Shown one piece after another: positions 23,873 through 35,160 of a stretch of DNA of 64,000 nt (positions are counted from its first letter, which is position 1; every line of letters starts with the position of its first letter). This DNA is from Tridacna crocea (taxonomy: Eukaryota > Mollusca > Bivalvia > Cardiida > Cardiidae), in NCBI GenBank assembly GCA_943736015.1, contig OX031059.1, positions 52,897,159 through 52,961,158 of the forward strand, in the 5' to 3' direction. Below the pieces are notes generated by a model. It was not told the DNA's origin and did not search any database. It saw only the letters and a list, made by a program, of their open reading frames with translations. Both the position numbers and the translations under genes were made by a program.

Positions 23873-24372
23873 TACCTTGGCATTTCCCCTCCCTCCTCTG
23901 ACTTTCGGATGCATGTAGATTTACTTGTAAACTACTGACAACTTTATTTGGAAATTTGAACTGTTGTGACACGGAAGTGCTCAACCTTCTTTCAAAGTTT
24001 ATACTCGTCTGGATTGCAAACACTTGCAGACGACTATCTGAATGTGATGAATTTTATGTTTAAGGAATCACAAAACATCGTTTGAAAGAGAAAATGTTTG
24101 TTACGGGCATTTTCATACGAAAATTATTATCCTTTTACACCATGTTGTTTTCAGTGGCATTTTTCATTAGGAAAGTTAAGTCTGATATAGTTTGGGGTGA
24201 AGGGATTTAAGGTGAAAAGTTTCTTTACGGAAATATTTAGTGACATTTGAGTGATGTAACTAAACCCGGTAACACTCGGTTAAAATTTTATGATATTTGA
24301 TGGTTTGGTTTTGAGTGCAAGTTTCAATCCAATACTTTGTCTACAAACATACAATAGCTCTCAGAAGCACGC

Positions 24373-24600
24373 TTAACCCTTTCCCAAACGACAAACTTTT
24401 GGACTAGACCAAATTGAACGCATTTCAGACGACAACTCAACTCTTGCTGAAAAGATGATTTCCGTCTATGATAGGGTAGAAAACATTGTGGGAAAAGGAG
24501 AAAATGCTGGTTACCTGCATTTTCTCCTTTTCCCGCAATGTTTTCAAAAGGCTACTATTCCAGACCCGTAAAATCCAGGGATTGTTTGGGAAAGGATTAA
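24373..24600 (+). mobile_element. MITE-1 copy, forward, full length (subtype b)
   Basis: 228 bases. It shares private variants with 33534-33762: CTTTTGGACTAGACC, CTTGCTGAAAAGATGATTTC and GGCTACTATTCCAGACC. Those two form a subfamily. Confidence 0.92.
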
Positions 24601-24837
24601 TACTTTATAGGCCACTGCAAGGGACAGCTTTTGAATATGCTGTTAGAAAATAACAAGAAAATGCTCCTTTTCTCCACAACTTATGCCACACATAGCCTTA
24701 TTAGTTTGGCAGGATAAAGTTACACGAAGCCAATTTATTAGAGGCCAGATGACGAAAAATCGCGAAGCAATCAAGGAGATAATAAAATTCCTTCGCTCTC
24801 CTGACTTTTTTTCTGATGATATAATTGAGGCGATTCG

Positions 24838-24974
24838 AGATTATTCAACGTAGAAAACATTGTGGAAAAAGGAGAAAATGCTGGTTTCCAGCATTTTCTC
24901 CTTTTCCCACAATGTTTTCTAAAGGCTTCTTTCTCAGGGGCGTCAAAAGTAGGGATTGTGTGGTAATGGTTTAA
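24838..24974 (+). mobile_element. MITE-1, palindrome and right flank only
   Basis: It starts at GTAGAAAACATTG, the outer edge of the hairpin, and runs to GGTAATGGTTTAA. The long left flank is missing. Confidence 0.85.
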
Positions 24975-25169
24975 AGGGTTATTTTATTGTTCTGAACAGA
25001 AGAAGGTGAAATAATGATTTTTGAAACATTAATAAAGCCTTATTCTTAATTGACTTTAGTCACCTGCTGCGTTGTTTCATGGGGCATGGGCTAAAACTGC
25101 TGGGAATCCTAGGCATGTCATACCGTGCCAGACGGATTTCAAAAAGTACACAGTTGTGTTAGAGTAGTG

Positions 25170-25262
25170 TTTACTAGACCATGCATTAGATCTACATAGA
25201 TTAACGTGTAATCTAGGTTCTATGCAGTCTGATCTTGATCTGTACCGTCCACAAAAACTTCC
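25170..25262. mobile_element. MITE-2 copy, decayed left arm
   Basis: The right arm TATGCAGTCTGATCTTGATC and a GTCC end are clear. The left arm keeps only TAGATCTACATAGATTAACG. Confidence 0.6.
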
Positions 25263-25403
25263 GGTGTCGTCAAGAGTAAGGAAAGGGTTTATAAACAGAG
25301 TTGTTGGTATTCTGGTTTGATAAACAGATCAAGTTATCGCTACCTTTCCATGGTGTTTGGCCAGATTATTTGAAGACATAAAAGATTGCATACATCTTAG
25401 CAA

Positions 25404-25800
25404 TTAACCCTTTACCACAAATTTACACCCTTTACGACACTGACAGACAAAAATTGAACACAATATGGAAAGAGTAAAAACGAAACATTGACTACAAAGA
25501 TTTTATTCCATACCCACAATGTTTCCCGCGCTTCTAAAGACAAATCAGACAAGTTCAGTCAAGTTTTTTTTTTCCTTTTTGCCTTCAAATGCTTTGACGA
25601 TTCTTTGACCTTTATCACGCAATCCAGGGATTTAACGACTCCCCAATAACGTGCCTCTGAAAAACACTGTGGAAATCAGAATTTTTCCTTTTTCCAAAAT
25701 GTTTTCTACCAGATGAAAGAGATTTTTCATGCTTTGAATAATACTGGGTTTCGTCGTCAGCAAATACTTTAGTATACAGTATGTCGATTGGCACAGTGTT
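25404..25800. mobile_element. Two degenerate MITE-1 copies
   Basis: TTAACCCTTTACCAC at 25404 opens the first. CCTTTATCACGCAATCCAGG at about 25609 opens a second reverse copy with GTGGAAATCAG, TTTCTACCAGATG and GTCGTCAGCAAATACTTTAG. Confidence 0.6.
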
Positions 25801-25803
25801 CAC

Positions 25804-25996
25804 GGTCCGAATTCACCAACCATTCTTAAGAATGTTCTTTGTCTTATTCTTCAAGATTGTCTTACTGTGAAAGAAACAGAACTTTTGATTGGCTAAACCA
25901 AATGGTTTAGCCAATCAGAATTTCTGTTACTTTCACATAGATGAAATGCTGAAGAGTAAGACTGCTTTTAAGGATGGTTGGAGAATACGGACCCTG
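25804..25996. mobile_element. Foldback MITE with ATTGGCTAA core (copy 1)
   Basis: Ends GGTCCGAATTCACCAACC and GGTTGGAGAATACGGACC pair. The core TTGATTGGCTAAACCA faces TGGTTTAGCCAATCAG. The whole ~190 bases is one imperfect palindrome. A related copy lies at 39498. Confidence 0.85.
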
Positions 25997-26245
25997 CAGG
26001 ACTTGTATTTACCAACGTACTGACTTAATTTACAATTCTTAATTCCAAGCCTGCAAATCTAATTGGACCAGACGGAACGTTTCAGCCAATCAGGTTTGAG
26101 ACATTGAATAAGATGAAATTCAAGGTCAAGGTTGGTGAATACGCCACCTAATTTATAATCTAAAAGGTCTACAGGTTGACCAGCATTGCTCGTATGGTTA
26201 CAGAAGTAAAGGTCGTAGTTATACTGCAACAGAATGCTTCATTAG

Positions 26246-26450
26246 TTAAGCTTAACGACCTTGAGGAAGCAGGCTTATGAAAACATTGTGGAAAAAGGAG
26301 AAAGTCCTGGTGACCTGCATGTCCTTCTTTTCTTGTAAGCTTTTCTGCTGTTTCAAAGACAAATCAAACCTTTTGATCTACATTTAAGTTGTGGTCTGCG
26401 AACGCACTGGATTTGGAGAATTCCAAATTATTGTCGTGTAGTTGTGTTAA
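26246..26450 (-). mobile_element. MITE-1 copy, reverse, diverged
   Basis: The hairpin has drifted (GTCCTGGTGACCTGCATGTC). The long flank ends AAATTATTGTCGTGTAG, then TTAA shared with the next copy. Confidence 0.75.
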
Positions 26451-26673
26451 CCCTTTCCAAAACAATCCCTGGTTTTTACGGGTCAGGAAAAGAAGCCTTT
26501 TGAAAACATTGTGGGAAAAGGAGAAAATGCTGGTAACCAGCATTTTCTCCTTTTCCAACAATGTTTTCTACCCTACCATATAGAAAAATCATCTTTTTAG
26601 CAACTGCTAATTTGTCACTTGCAAAATGCTTTCAATTTGTTCTGGTCCAGAATTTGCTGTTTGGGAAAGGGTC
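26447..26673 (-). mobile_element. MITE-1 copy, reverse, near full length
   Basis: It starts at the TTAA shared with the previous copy. The hairpin is intact. The right end reads GGGAAAGGGTCAAGG, so the final TTAA has mutated. Confidence 0.88.
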
Positions 26674-28300
26674 AAGGCACTTTGATTTGTAATGAGTGTG
26701 AAACTAAGTCTAAAAGTTGTAGCAATCGTTGTTGATGGCTTCTCTCTTGAAGCACAGGTTGTACAGGTAGTACGGTGCTTGCCCTACCATATGGATTGTT
26801 ACAAGCATCGACACCGCCATCCAGGCAATTCGAACCTGAAACCCGTGAAATGAAAAACTGATGTTCTACCCTTTATGCTTCCGTCTCCCATACCATAATG
26901 TGTTACAGAAAGGGTTAGATTTTCCCGTGTTTTGGACAGTAAGAGTCAGATTAGACTGACCAATGAGGGGCGTGGAGTTTGGCTAGAGGGGACATCTTGT
27001 TATCTACAGAGCACAACCATATATAACTGTCCACGTGGGCAGTACATAAAATGTGACGCGGTCATCAGACTGGACTTTACTATTGGACAGGTACGTGCAT
27101 GTTGGAGGTCGGAGGTGCTTGACCACTGCAACCCTCAAGGAACAATATCTGCTTGATCGTTGTTGGACAATGCATGTGCACTAGAAGCATGGACGATGGA
27201 CGAGAGAAAACAGTTTTCAAATTGTGAGTTTACATATTAATCGATGTTGCAGTTTTCACTTTTACAATATTGTTAATTGAATTTTCGAGGCAGTGGTGTT
27301 TGCGAGATGATTGGGATCCCATCCTTGCTTGTAACCATGTGTTGTGTTTTTTTTTCTTTCAAAATTTTTCGTCCATTTCGTCAGTTCGCTGTTTAGGATA
27401 TCTAATGTCGTTTTACCTTCTGTAAGAAAATAGTTCTTGTTATTTTGACTGATTAACAAGAGAATAAACTTTTTTCACTAAAACCAAACGTGAAATACTT
27501 CGCTATCTTCCTTTTTTGTCCTTCATATTGTGTACATGTATTGTAAGGTCATAGCTCCTAAAGCAGTATTGCTCTTCATTCTGTCTGATCATTTGTGGAG
27601 GCTGAAGTGTAAATCTACACAAAAACATGATGGTTTACCATGTACCAGAGTATCAATTTCAAACGGTCAACCACGCGTTAAGGAAAACAATTTGTTTTCT
27701 TGACTGGATTCAGTCAAAGTAAATAGTGGTGCTTTTTTGTATGGATAAGATAATTTAAATGGTCATTAGTCATATGTATGCCAACGATTAAATACACTGC
27801 ATGCGCTGCCAGATCTGGTTATTATCAAACAGAAAAGAAAGCAAAGTTATATTATTGAAATTAACTGTAACATGTAAACTTACAGGAAAAACAGGTTTCG
27901 TAGAAAAAGCCAACTGATAATTATGCCAAAGGACAGATATAATAGATTTTGTTCAAGAATATTCAAAACTGGATAGACGTTTATTTATAAGCTAGATGCT
28001 TTCCTTTCTAGAGGACTTTAGTATAAAGCTTTAGATATTTTTTTGAACTGAGCAACATCTACCAGTAGATTTAATGAGATATCTGAACCAACAGTATGAA
28101 AACGAGAACAGCTACTTGAAAACATTGTGAGGAATGAAGAGCACAAACCTCTCCATTCGCCCTAATGTTTTCTTGATGTCTTTTAAAGATAATTCATAGA
28201 AGCGTTAGCAAGTCGGTTTGCAAGTATAAATTTATACGCCACACCCACGTATGTCCTAAAAATTCCATATAGATGTCATAGTTTGCATATTTCATATTTG
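26674..28300. other. Unassigned DNA with weak exon- and tRNA-like pieces
   Basis: At about 26815-26880 a weak minus-strand tRNA-like stretch carries GGTTCGAATTGCC. At 26915-27081 a cysteine-containing plus-strand frame ends at a good donor (GGACAG/GTACGT), but I find no partner exon. The rest is featureless. Confidence 0.3.
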
Positions 28301-28306
28301 AAATCA

Positions 28307-28472
28307 TTTAACCCTTTACCATACTATCACAAGTTTTAACAAACTATGAAAAGAAAGCTGGTGATTTCAAATGTGGGAAAAGGAGAAAAGGCTGGTTAAC
28401 AGCACTTTCTCCTTTTCCCACAATACGTCCCATCCTCCCAGATAAACATTTTGTCCTATGGTTAAGAGTTAA
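28307..28472 (-). mobile_element. MITE-1 copy, reverse, long flank mostly deleted
   Basis: Left end TTAACCCTTTACCATAC and hairpin (AAAGGCTGGTTAACAGCACT) are present. The right flank is cut to a short end with GTTAAGAGTTAA. Confidence 0.75.
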
Positions 28473-28639
28473 AACTAAATAGTATTGTACTTATTACCGC
28501 CTCTTGTTTAAATGTAAAGCCTAGGAGATCAGCCGGCACAGTACTGTCTGATCTTTCATCTCTCTGCCTGGTATTCTTTGAAACAATACAACTGGGAAAT
28601 CTTTGTTGCTCCAAGCATTTCCAAAACAATCACAGGTTT

Positions 28640-28868
28640 TAACCTTTTACCCCATAAGGCATTTCTATGGTGTCTCTAATTGACTCTAAATGACAGCAAG
28701 GATGAAGCCGTTTCTTATGTGTAAATGACACATTTTGATAGCATAGAAAACATTGTGACAAAAGGTGAAATTGCTCGTCACGAGCAATTTCACCTTTTGC
28801 CACACTGTTTTCCAAATGCTCCTACAAGCAATGTGTAGAAATGAGTATCTATTTAGTAAAGGGTTAAT
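28640..28868 (+). mobile_element. MITE-1 copy with a mirrored variant hairpin
   Basis: TTAA ends are present and the long left flank is very diverged. The inner hairpin reads GTGAAATTGCTCGT / ACGAGCAATTTCAC. Both arms differ from the family in the same paired positions, so it is still a near-perfect palindrome (28746-28813). Confidence 0.85.
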
Positions 28869-29518
28869 AATTCTTTGCGCGAGGAATATCATAACCGCAC
28901 TGTAACACTGATATGTCAGCATTTTGCTCCATTTTGCTCCTATTACTGCAAGGTTTTCTGTCCTTTCAAAGTCATGCCCCATGTTTGAGCCACGTTTATC
29001 ATTTATTGTCTGTAATTGCTCTCAATTTGGGCAAGTCCAAATCTTTGTCGTTTGATGAAGACTCAAGGGTTAACATGGACCTGTCAAAGTAATGGACATT
29101 AACATATTGCCGTGTAGATTTCATCTGCCACGTCATTCTATACAATTCGGTTTCAACTATTTCCCACGGTGTTTCGATACTTGATGGGTGCAATTTTGAA
29201 GACTCCGTACGAAAATGGTTTATAAATCAAATTTAGTATTTTGGTAGGCTTAACAAAAGAAATTAATGAAAATTTCAGCAAGAGCATTTGTTACTCATTC
29301 ATTCTCAAATACTTTAGGCATCGTTTCTTTTTTTTTCCAGACTGTTTAAAAAAAAAAAGACTGATAAGCTGAGTACACTTCTAGAAAAGAACGTGTTTGA
29401 TCAAAGTTACGACACAATGCGGTCCGAATTATACTTTAAGTTCTTGATTATGACCGTTTTTTTTTTTTTAATTTTTTACCGGGTTTTTGTATTTTGATTA
29501 CTTTTTAAATGCATCATA

Positions 29519-29685
29519 GATTTGGACCTTGCTTATGATTGCATCACAAAATCTGACCTGATTAATGATTGCATCAAATATTCGGACATGGTCAACGATT
29601 GCATCAAATATTCGGACCTGGCAAATGACCGAATTAAATGTTCGGACCTGCTGGTTAAAATTATAGAGTCAAATATTCGGAGCAA
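29519..29685 (+). repeat. Short tandem array, ~30-bp units
   Basis: About five units share ATGATTGCATCAAATATTC and GGACCTGG, the middle two being exactly 30 bases apart. The outer units are more diverged. Confidence 0.75.
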
Positions 29686-30191
29686 AAAGTGACTCCTTAT
29701 TTGATCTTCTCTGGCTATTTTTGTTTTTGTCTTGTATTATGAACCACGTGTTTTGCTTGGTCTTGCAGCAGAATCTTGTAAGAAATCTTTGCTGCAATGT
29801 TATTTGAACATCCTATATTTGGTATTATGCATTATTCTTATTTTACATAGATGTTTTCAAGGCATCTCTTAATATATTAATTTTTCGGAAGTTATTCGAG
29901 AAAATGCGAAATAGAACATCCCTGAGAGGGATATATGTACCATGTTTATGTGAAAGGCATGGCCGAAACTAGGATGACCACTGGACATTGCCCATCAATC
30001 ATATCATTTTATTATCGCGTCCCAATGTCACAACGGTCAGTATGGCCACAGGATATGAATGGTCAAGCGATCCGAAATCTCCCTCGTTACTTAGTAACGC
30101 GAGATAACGCGTACCTATGTTGATAGGACGTTGTAATCTGATATTATGTCCAAGTTTTTACAATGTTGTCCAGTCTTGACCAACCTAACCC

Positions 30192-30402
30192 TTAACTCTT
30201 TACCTTTTACGTCCATGAGATAGAAGCCTTTTGAAATTGTGGGAAAAGGAGAAAATGCTGGTAACAAGCATTTTCTCCTTTTACCACAATGTTTTATATA
30301 CCCTTCTGGAAGCAAATTTTAATTTTTGATTTACTTATATTTTGTCGTCAAGTGCTTTCAATTTGGACCAGTCTAAAATATTGTGGTTTGGTGGAGAGTT
30401 AA
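30192..30402 (-). mobile_element. MITE-1 copy, reverse
   Basis: TTAA-bounded. The first terminal repeat is shortened (ACTCTTTACCTTTTACG) and the outer arm has a small deletion (TTTTGAAATTGTGGG). Confidence 0.88.
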
Positions 30403-30484
30403 CTTGCTAAATAAGTGAAATGGCATATTTTAAGCCTGTAGTAAAAAACTATATCAAAGGTATTTTGGGGGTAAAAATATCTCC

Positions 30485-30592
30485 TTATCTGACTGTAGAT
30501 CTAAGATCAGTAAGGTCATTCAGCGCGTTCTATGCAGTCTGATCTCCATCTATATACTTTCTGCAAAAGGTCCTTGAGTCGCATGTAGCAGC
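30485..30592. mobile_element. MITE-2 copy, diverged
   Basis: The core has CTGTAGATCTAAGATCAG and TATGCAGTCTGATC. The right flank GGTCCTTGAGTCGCATGTAG matches other copies. Confidence 0.65.
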
Positions 30593-30599
30593 CTAGTGG

Positions 30600-30828
30600 T
30601 TAACCGATTACCAAACGACAAAATTTTACGTTTTTCAAAATTGAAAGGAATTGCAGACGACAAAATAAAACTGACTGAAAATTTGAAATTTGTTTTGTGA
30701 AGGGTAGAAAACATTGTGGGAAAAGGAGAAAATGCTGGTTACCAGCATTTTCTCCTTTTCCCACAATGTTTTCTAAAGGCTTCTTTCTCATGGGTGTCAA
30801 AAGTAGGGATTGTGTGGTAATGGGTTAA
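30600..30828 (+). mobile_element. MITE-1 copy, forward, full length
   Basis: 229 bases with an uninterrupted hairpin at 30708-30774. It shares its right TTAA with the next copy. Confidence 0.93.
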
Positions 30829-31054
30829 CTCTTTACCACACGAGAAAATTTTAGACTGGTTCAAATTGAAAGCACTTGCAGACGACAAAATAAAGGTAAC
30901 TCAAAAATAGAAATTTGCTCTGGGAACGATAGAAAACACTGTGGGAAAAGGAGGAAAATGCTGGTTACCAGCATTTTCTCCTTTTCCCACAGTGTTTTCA
31001 AAAGGCTTCTTTCTCAGGGGCGTCAAAAGAAGGGATTGTGTGGTAATGGGTTAA
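30825..31054 (+). mobile_element. MITE-1 copy, forward, full length, abutting
   Basis: It begins on the TTAA that closes the previous copy. The hairpin outer arm is the GAAAACACTGTGGG / CCCACAGTGTTTTC variant, mirrored in both arms. Confidence 0.93.
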
Positions 31055-31115
31055 CTCTTCAGATGACTTTAAAATTTTAGCCTCGTCTATATTTGCACTT
31101 GCAGCAGTCAATTAA

Positions 31116-31343
31116 TTAACCCTTTCCCAGACAATCCCTGGTTTTCACCACCCCGAGAAAGAAGCCTTCTTAAAACATTGTGGAAAAAGGAGAAAATGCT
31201 GGTAAACCAGCATTTTCTCCTTTTCCCACAATGTTGTCTTCCCTTCCCAAAACAAATTTTGATTTTTTGTCGCATTTATTTTGTCGCCTGTATAGGCTTC
31301 GAATTTTGGACTAGTCTATAATTATTTCGTCTGGTATTGAGGT
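31116..31343 (-). mobile_element. MITE-1 copy, reverse
   Basis: TTAACCCTTTCCCAGACAAT start. The hairpin has one extra base at the tip (GGTAAACCAGC). The far end has lost its TTAA. Confidence 0.88.
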
Positions 31344-31389
31344 GAAACATGATCGAAATGATAAATATGGTTCTTATTGCAAAGGATGA

Positions 31390-31391
31390 AA

Positions 31392-31443
<52 letters not shown>

Positions 31444-31554
31444 GAAAGAAAGAACACGCTGTTTGCCAGAGTTTTCATTTTCTTCGTTTTCGACGTTTTC
31501 TAGTGCCTTTCTCGTCAGGGTCGCATAAATAAGGGATCGTTATGTAAAGGTTAA
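31390..31554 (+). mobile_element. MITE-1 right half joined to a (GA)n run
   Basis: A (GA)n run (about 31397-31442) sits where the left part should be. The second arm (TTTCGACGTTTTCTAGTGCC) and right flank with TCGTCAGGGTCGCATAAA end at the TTAA at 31551. Confidence 0.65.
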
Positions 31555-31765
31555 CCCTTGGCCATAGTACCTCGTCTTTTGACAATTCTGAGGAAAATTT
31601 AGCTTTTGAAAATATTGTGGAAAAGGAGAAATCAGCGTTATTCCTTTTCTAACAATGTTTTTTTTATTCTTTCAGAGACACATTCTATGCAAGAATTAAT
31701 TTGTGGTCTACATTATGCTCTCAATCTTTACGGATCTAAAATTTTGTATTCTGGAAAAGAGTTAA
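31551..31765 (-). mobile_element. MITE-1 copy, reverse, diverged
   Basis: TTAA-bounded. The hairpin lost its tip (GAGAAATCAGCGTTATTCC). The right end is GGAAAAGAGTTAA. Confidence 0.8.
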
Positions 31766-31879
31766 ACTCATTCGTTTTCAAATCTTAAAATTAGTCTTTC
31801 TTGTTTTAAGGTATATTTAATGTAGATTAGAGATGTTCCTATACAGTTTAACCATACACGTTAACAGCATACGGTGCTA

Positions 31880-31950
31880 TAAATAGCAGAGATCAAGGAT
31901 CAAAGTACAACTATGCACTGTGCAGTTTACTCTCGATTTACGTCGTCCTC
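31880..31950. mobile_element. MITE-2 copy, diverged
   Basis: GCAGAGATCAAGGATCAAAG faces CTCTCGATTTACGTCGTCC across a GCACTGTGCAG centre. Confidence 0.5.
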
Positions 31951-32113
31951 AAAATCTACATTCGTAAAAATTATGTCCAGGGTAAAAGGTTATCTAGACT
32001 GATAAAGGGTGTCTGATATACTTAGAGTTGACAAATCCTTAACCCATTGACTGCTAAATGATAACGATATAATACTGAACAATTTTGCATCCCAACAATT
32101 TGAGTCCATGACT

Positions 32114-32166
<53 letters not shown>
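32114..32166 (+). repeat. (GA)n microsatellite
   Basis: About 26 GA units, followed by a G-rich stretch (GGGGGGGTGGGGGGAGGGAG) that extends the purine run. Confidence 0.95.
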
Positions 32167-32171
<5 letters not shown>

Positions 32172-32199
32172 GGGTGGGGGGAGGGAGGCAGACAAGCAG

Positions 32200-33340
32200 G
32201 CCTGCATGCATGTCATTTAGTATTATCATGCTTAATTAGCCAGTAGAACGATACAGGGCCGCCATGGTACTTTTGTTTGCTAAAGTAAGCAAAGCAATCT
32301 ACTGTTGGATACTTTCAACTACATGTTGGTATTTCAATGCAACTTTACATGACATATTCATGTTGTTTTTGGTGGATTATAGCAAAAATGCACATATTTA
32401 TGCAAATATTTCCTTGCGAAATTACGGAATTCGTTAATGTTCAGAAATCAATTAATGTATACAAACAATTATCGCAGTGCTGTGATCATAGACCAGACTG
32501 CACGGAAGTGTTTTTTATCTACCCTATTTGCGAAATGCAGTATAAGGATAAAGGTTGTGGTAAAAGAAGCCCTGCTACAATACCTGTATTATTTTGAGTC
32601 AGGTCGGATATCGGATGGCTGATATAGAATTTTATTTGGTCGGTAAATAGAGGGTAGAAGTTATGTAAACAAACAAAGTCCAGTGGTGTGAGGCAATAAT
32701 ATCGTAAATGAACAAGGTAAGAGCAAACAAGTCAGACCCTTTGGTTTTCGAAAAGTAGATACGGCTTCATTTTCTTCTTGTCGCTCGATAGCGAATCTTT
32801 ATTGTTGAGATGGGAAAGCTCTCATTTACTCCAATCTTTGGTCCCTATGTGTGATTTGTCCCGTCTCATAGAAGGCCGTGTTTGAAAAGTTTGTCTTCCA
32901 ACTAATGAATTCAGAAGTGCGACGACAGTTTCAGTGCATACGTCAAATCTCGGGTGATACGCTGATCAACTTACATGTAATCACGGAATCGGCCGAGTTG
33001 TGCCGAGAGTCAACAATGACGTCGGTGATGTGTGTTCCAAAACGCTGGACTGTTTCCGTGTACATTCGGCAAATCACGACAAAAAACGACGGAATATAAA
33101 ATCAACGTCATGGACAAATCCTTACGCACTCCAACCTTACCATGGAGAACACACAAATTTATACATTAGTTTAGCCGGGAGCAAGATTCTGTTATCAGTC
33201 CGGAATTTTTCATTGATCCCGTTTGTACTTTGACAACTTCGTTTGTGACCCGCAGGTAAAAATCTCGATAAGACAATTTTGATTGGTCACTTTGAAAATT
33301 TGAACTACTTCTACGTTTTATCAAAGATTAACCTTTCGGC
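32200..33340. other. Unassigned DNA
   Basis: Open frames of 60-90 codons (32337, 32878, 33000) overlap each other and show no domain or convincing splice sites. I see no gene. Confidence 0.4.
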
Positions 33341-33349
33341 TGTGTAGTG

Positions 33350-33450
33350 CAACTCGCTGATCTTTTGCGGACAATGTGGATCAAGATGTGAACGTGCTGT
33401 CTGATCTTGGATCTACACTGTCCGATAAGGAGATATCTTGCCCCCGAAAA
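33350..33450. mobile_element. MITE-2 copy
   Basis: Left flank CTGATCTTTTGCGGACAATG, core GTGGATCAAGATGTGAACGT and right arm GATCTTGGATCTACACTGTC. Flank GATAAGGAGATATCTTGCCC as in the other copies. Confidence 0.8.
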
Positions 33451-33533
33451 AAAGCCTTTTATAGAAAAATAGCCTTTTATAGAAAAGCAATTAGGTTTTT
33501 TGAAGATGGCCTGAAAGTTCTGTTTCAAGTTCT

Positions 33534-33762
33534 TTAACCCTTTCCTAAACGACAAACTTTTGGACTAGACCAAATTGAAAGCATTTGCCGACGACAATTC
33601 AAGTCTTGCTGAAAAGATGATTTCTGTCTATGATAGAGTAGAAAACATTGTGGGAAAAGGAGAAAATGCTGGTTACCAGCATTTTCTCCTTTTCCCACAA
33701 TGTTTTTAAAAGGCTACTATTCCAGACCCGTAAAAACCAGGGATTGTTTGGGAAAGGGTTAA
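33534..33762 (+). mobile_element. MITE-1 copy, forward, full length (subtype b)
   Basis: 229 bases. Same private variants as 24373-24600. Hairpin intact except a T for C in the outer right arm (ATGTTTTTAAAAGG). Confidence 0.93.
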
Positions 33763-33773
33763 CAGGAGAAGAG

Positions 33774-34003
33774 TTAACTCATTACCACACAACCCCTACT
33801 TTTGACGAGCCTGAGAAAGAAGCCTTTAGAAAACATTGTGGGAAAAGGAGAAAATGCTGGTTACCAGCATTTTCTCCTTTTCCCACAATGTTTTCTACCC
33901 TTCACAAAACAAATTTCAAATTTCCAGTCACTTTTATTCTGTCGTCTGCAAATGCTTTCGATTTGGACAAATCTAAAATTCTGTCGTTTAGTAATGAGTT
34001 TAA
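33774..34003 (-). mobile_element. MITE-1 copy, reverse, full length
   Basis: 230 bases with a perfect hairpin at 33830-33896. It lies only 11 bases after the preceding forward copy, head to head. Confidence 0.93.
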
Positions 34004-34079
34004 GTGAAAACTTCACCTCACTCTAACCCAACATAGTAGGTTATCCAGTTTCGGTATATTCAATACAGATGACTTATGT

Positions 34080-34201
34080 TTTAACTCATTACCAAACAAC
34101 AAAATTTTAGACCGGTCCAAATTAAAAACATTTGCAGACGACACAACAAAAGTGACTGAAAATTTGAAATTTGCCCTGTGAAGGGTAGAAAACATTGTGG
34201 G
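34080..34201 (+). mobile_element. MITE-1 left half
   Basis: TTAACTCATTACCAAACAAC through to GAAAACATTGTGGGA, then similarity stops inside the first hairpin arm. Confidence 0.85.
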
Positions 34202-34581
34202 ACCGCTGGTTCAAGAGAAACTGACACTACTAGTATGTATTTTTCATAGATGTTTAGTGGATATTTGGACCCAGTATGTGAGGTAACAGCTAAACGGATT
34301 GACGGATGTAGATGGCCATTAATTTTGAAAGGTTGACAGTCACAAACAAATCCTCAATACCGTAAGGCAGTCAAAGTTTCGTCAAAATGTCCAGTTTACA
34401 AAACAATGACTTTGATGAAACTGTGATCAGTGTATAAACTCAGCTTGGTATGTTATAACTACACAGAACTACTATAGTGTTTGATGACTTTTATCCTGCT
34501 AAATAACTAAAATGAAATTTTCAATTCAATAGTAAGACCCCGAATATGGATATTTCAAAGTTACATTTCTGGGAAAAATAT

Positions 34582-34690
34582 CTCTTTATCGGACAGTGTA
34601 GATCCAAGATCAGACTGCACGTTCTGTGCAGTCTGATCTTGATCTACACTGTCTGCAAAAGGACAGCTAGTCGCGCTTAGCTTATGATTT
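34582..34690. mobile_element. MITE-2 copy, well preserved
   Basis: CGGACAGTGTAGATCCAAGA then TCAGACTGCACG, a short TTC loop, TGTGCAGTCTGATCTTGATC and TACACTGTC. Right flank CAAAAGGACAGCTAGTCGCG and CTTAGC. This is the reference copy for MITE-2. Confidence 0.9.
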
Positions 34691-34859
34691 TTCCCTACAC
34701 AGTGAGTGAATGAATCCGAACTTTTTCGAGTTCTACAAGTACTCGTAACTTTTCATCTGCAACTCGGTTCTAGACATTCCAAGTCAGGGAACGCAGTAGA
34801 CAAGCAATATTATGCGGTCTAATTTCGATATACCTAAAATACTCTAAACATTTCCATAC

Positions 34860-35160
34860 ACGAATTTCATTAAAGAGACATTCTCGTTTGCAAATGCTTT
34901 CAATTTGGACAAAGTTAAAATGTCATCTTATAAACCAGATGACATTTTAACCAGATGACATTTTCTTCCAAACTGAAAGTTTTTACAGACGACAAAGCAG
35001 ACGTAGCTAATATGATGGAACTAGTTCCTTAAATGAGGTAAGGTATTGTGCAAGGGAAAAAAACCCGGTAACTAGCGTTTTCTTCTTTTCTCACAATGTT
35101 TCCTAAAGAAGCTTTTCTAAAGGTGTCTATAAAAATCTGCATTGTTTCTTAAAGTGTTCA
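34860..35160. mobile_element. Degenerate MITE-1 fragments
   Basis: AAATGCTTTCAATTTGGACA (long flank, reverse), then TTTTTACAGACGACAAAG and a decayed hairpin with CCCGGTAACTAGCGTTTTC. A small inverted ATGTCATC/GATGACAT motif sits between. Confidence 0.55.

Noticed and set aside
31990..32229. Leucine/serine repeat frames on the minus strand
   Set aside because: Products of the (GA)n microsatellite.
32878..33233. Two overlapping 73-77 codon plus-strand frames as a gene
   Set aside because: No domain, no convincing acceptor or donor, and the frames contradict each other.
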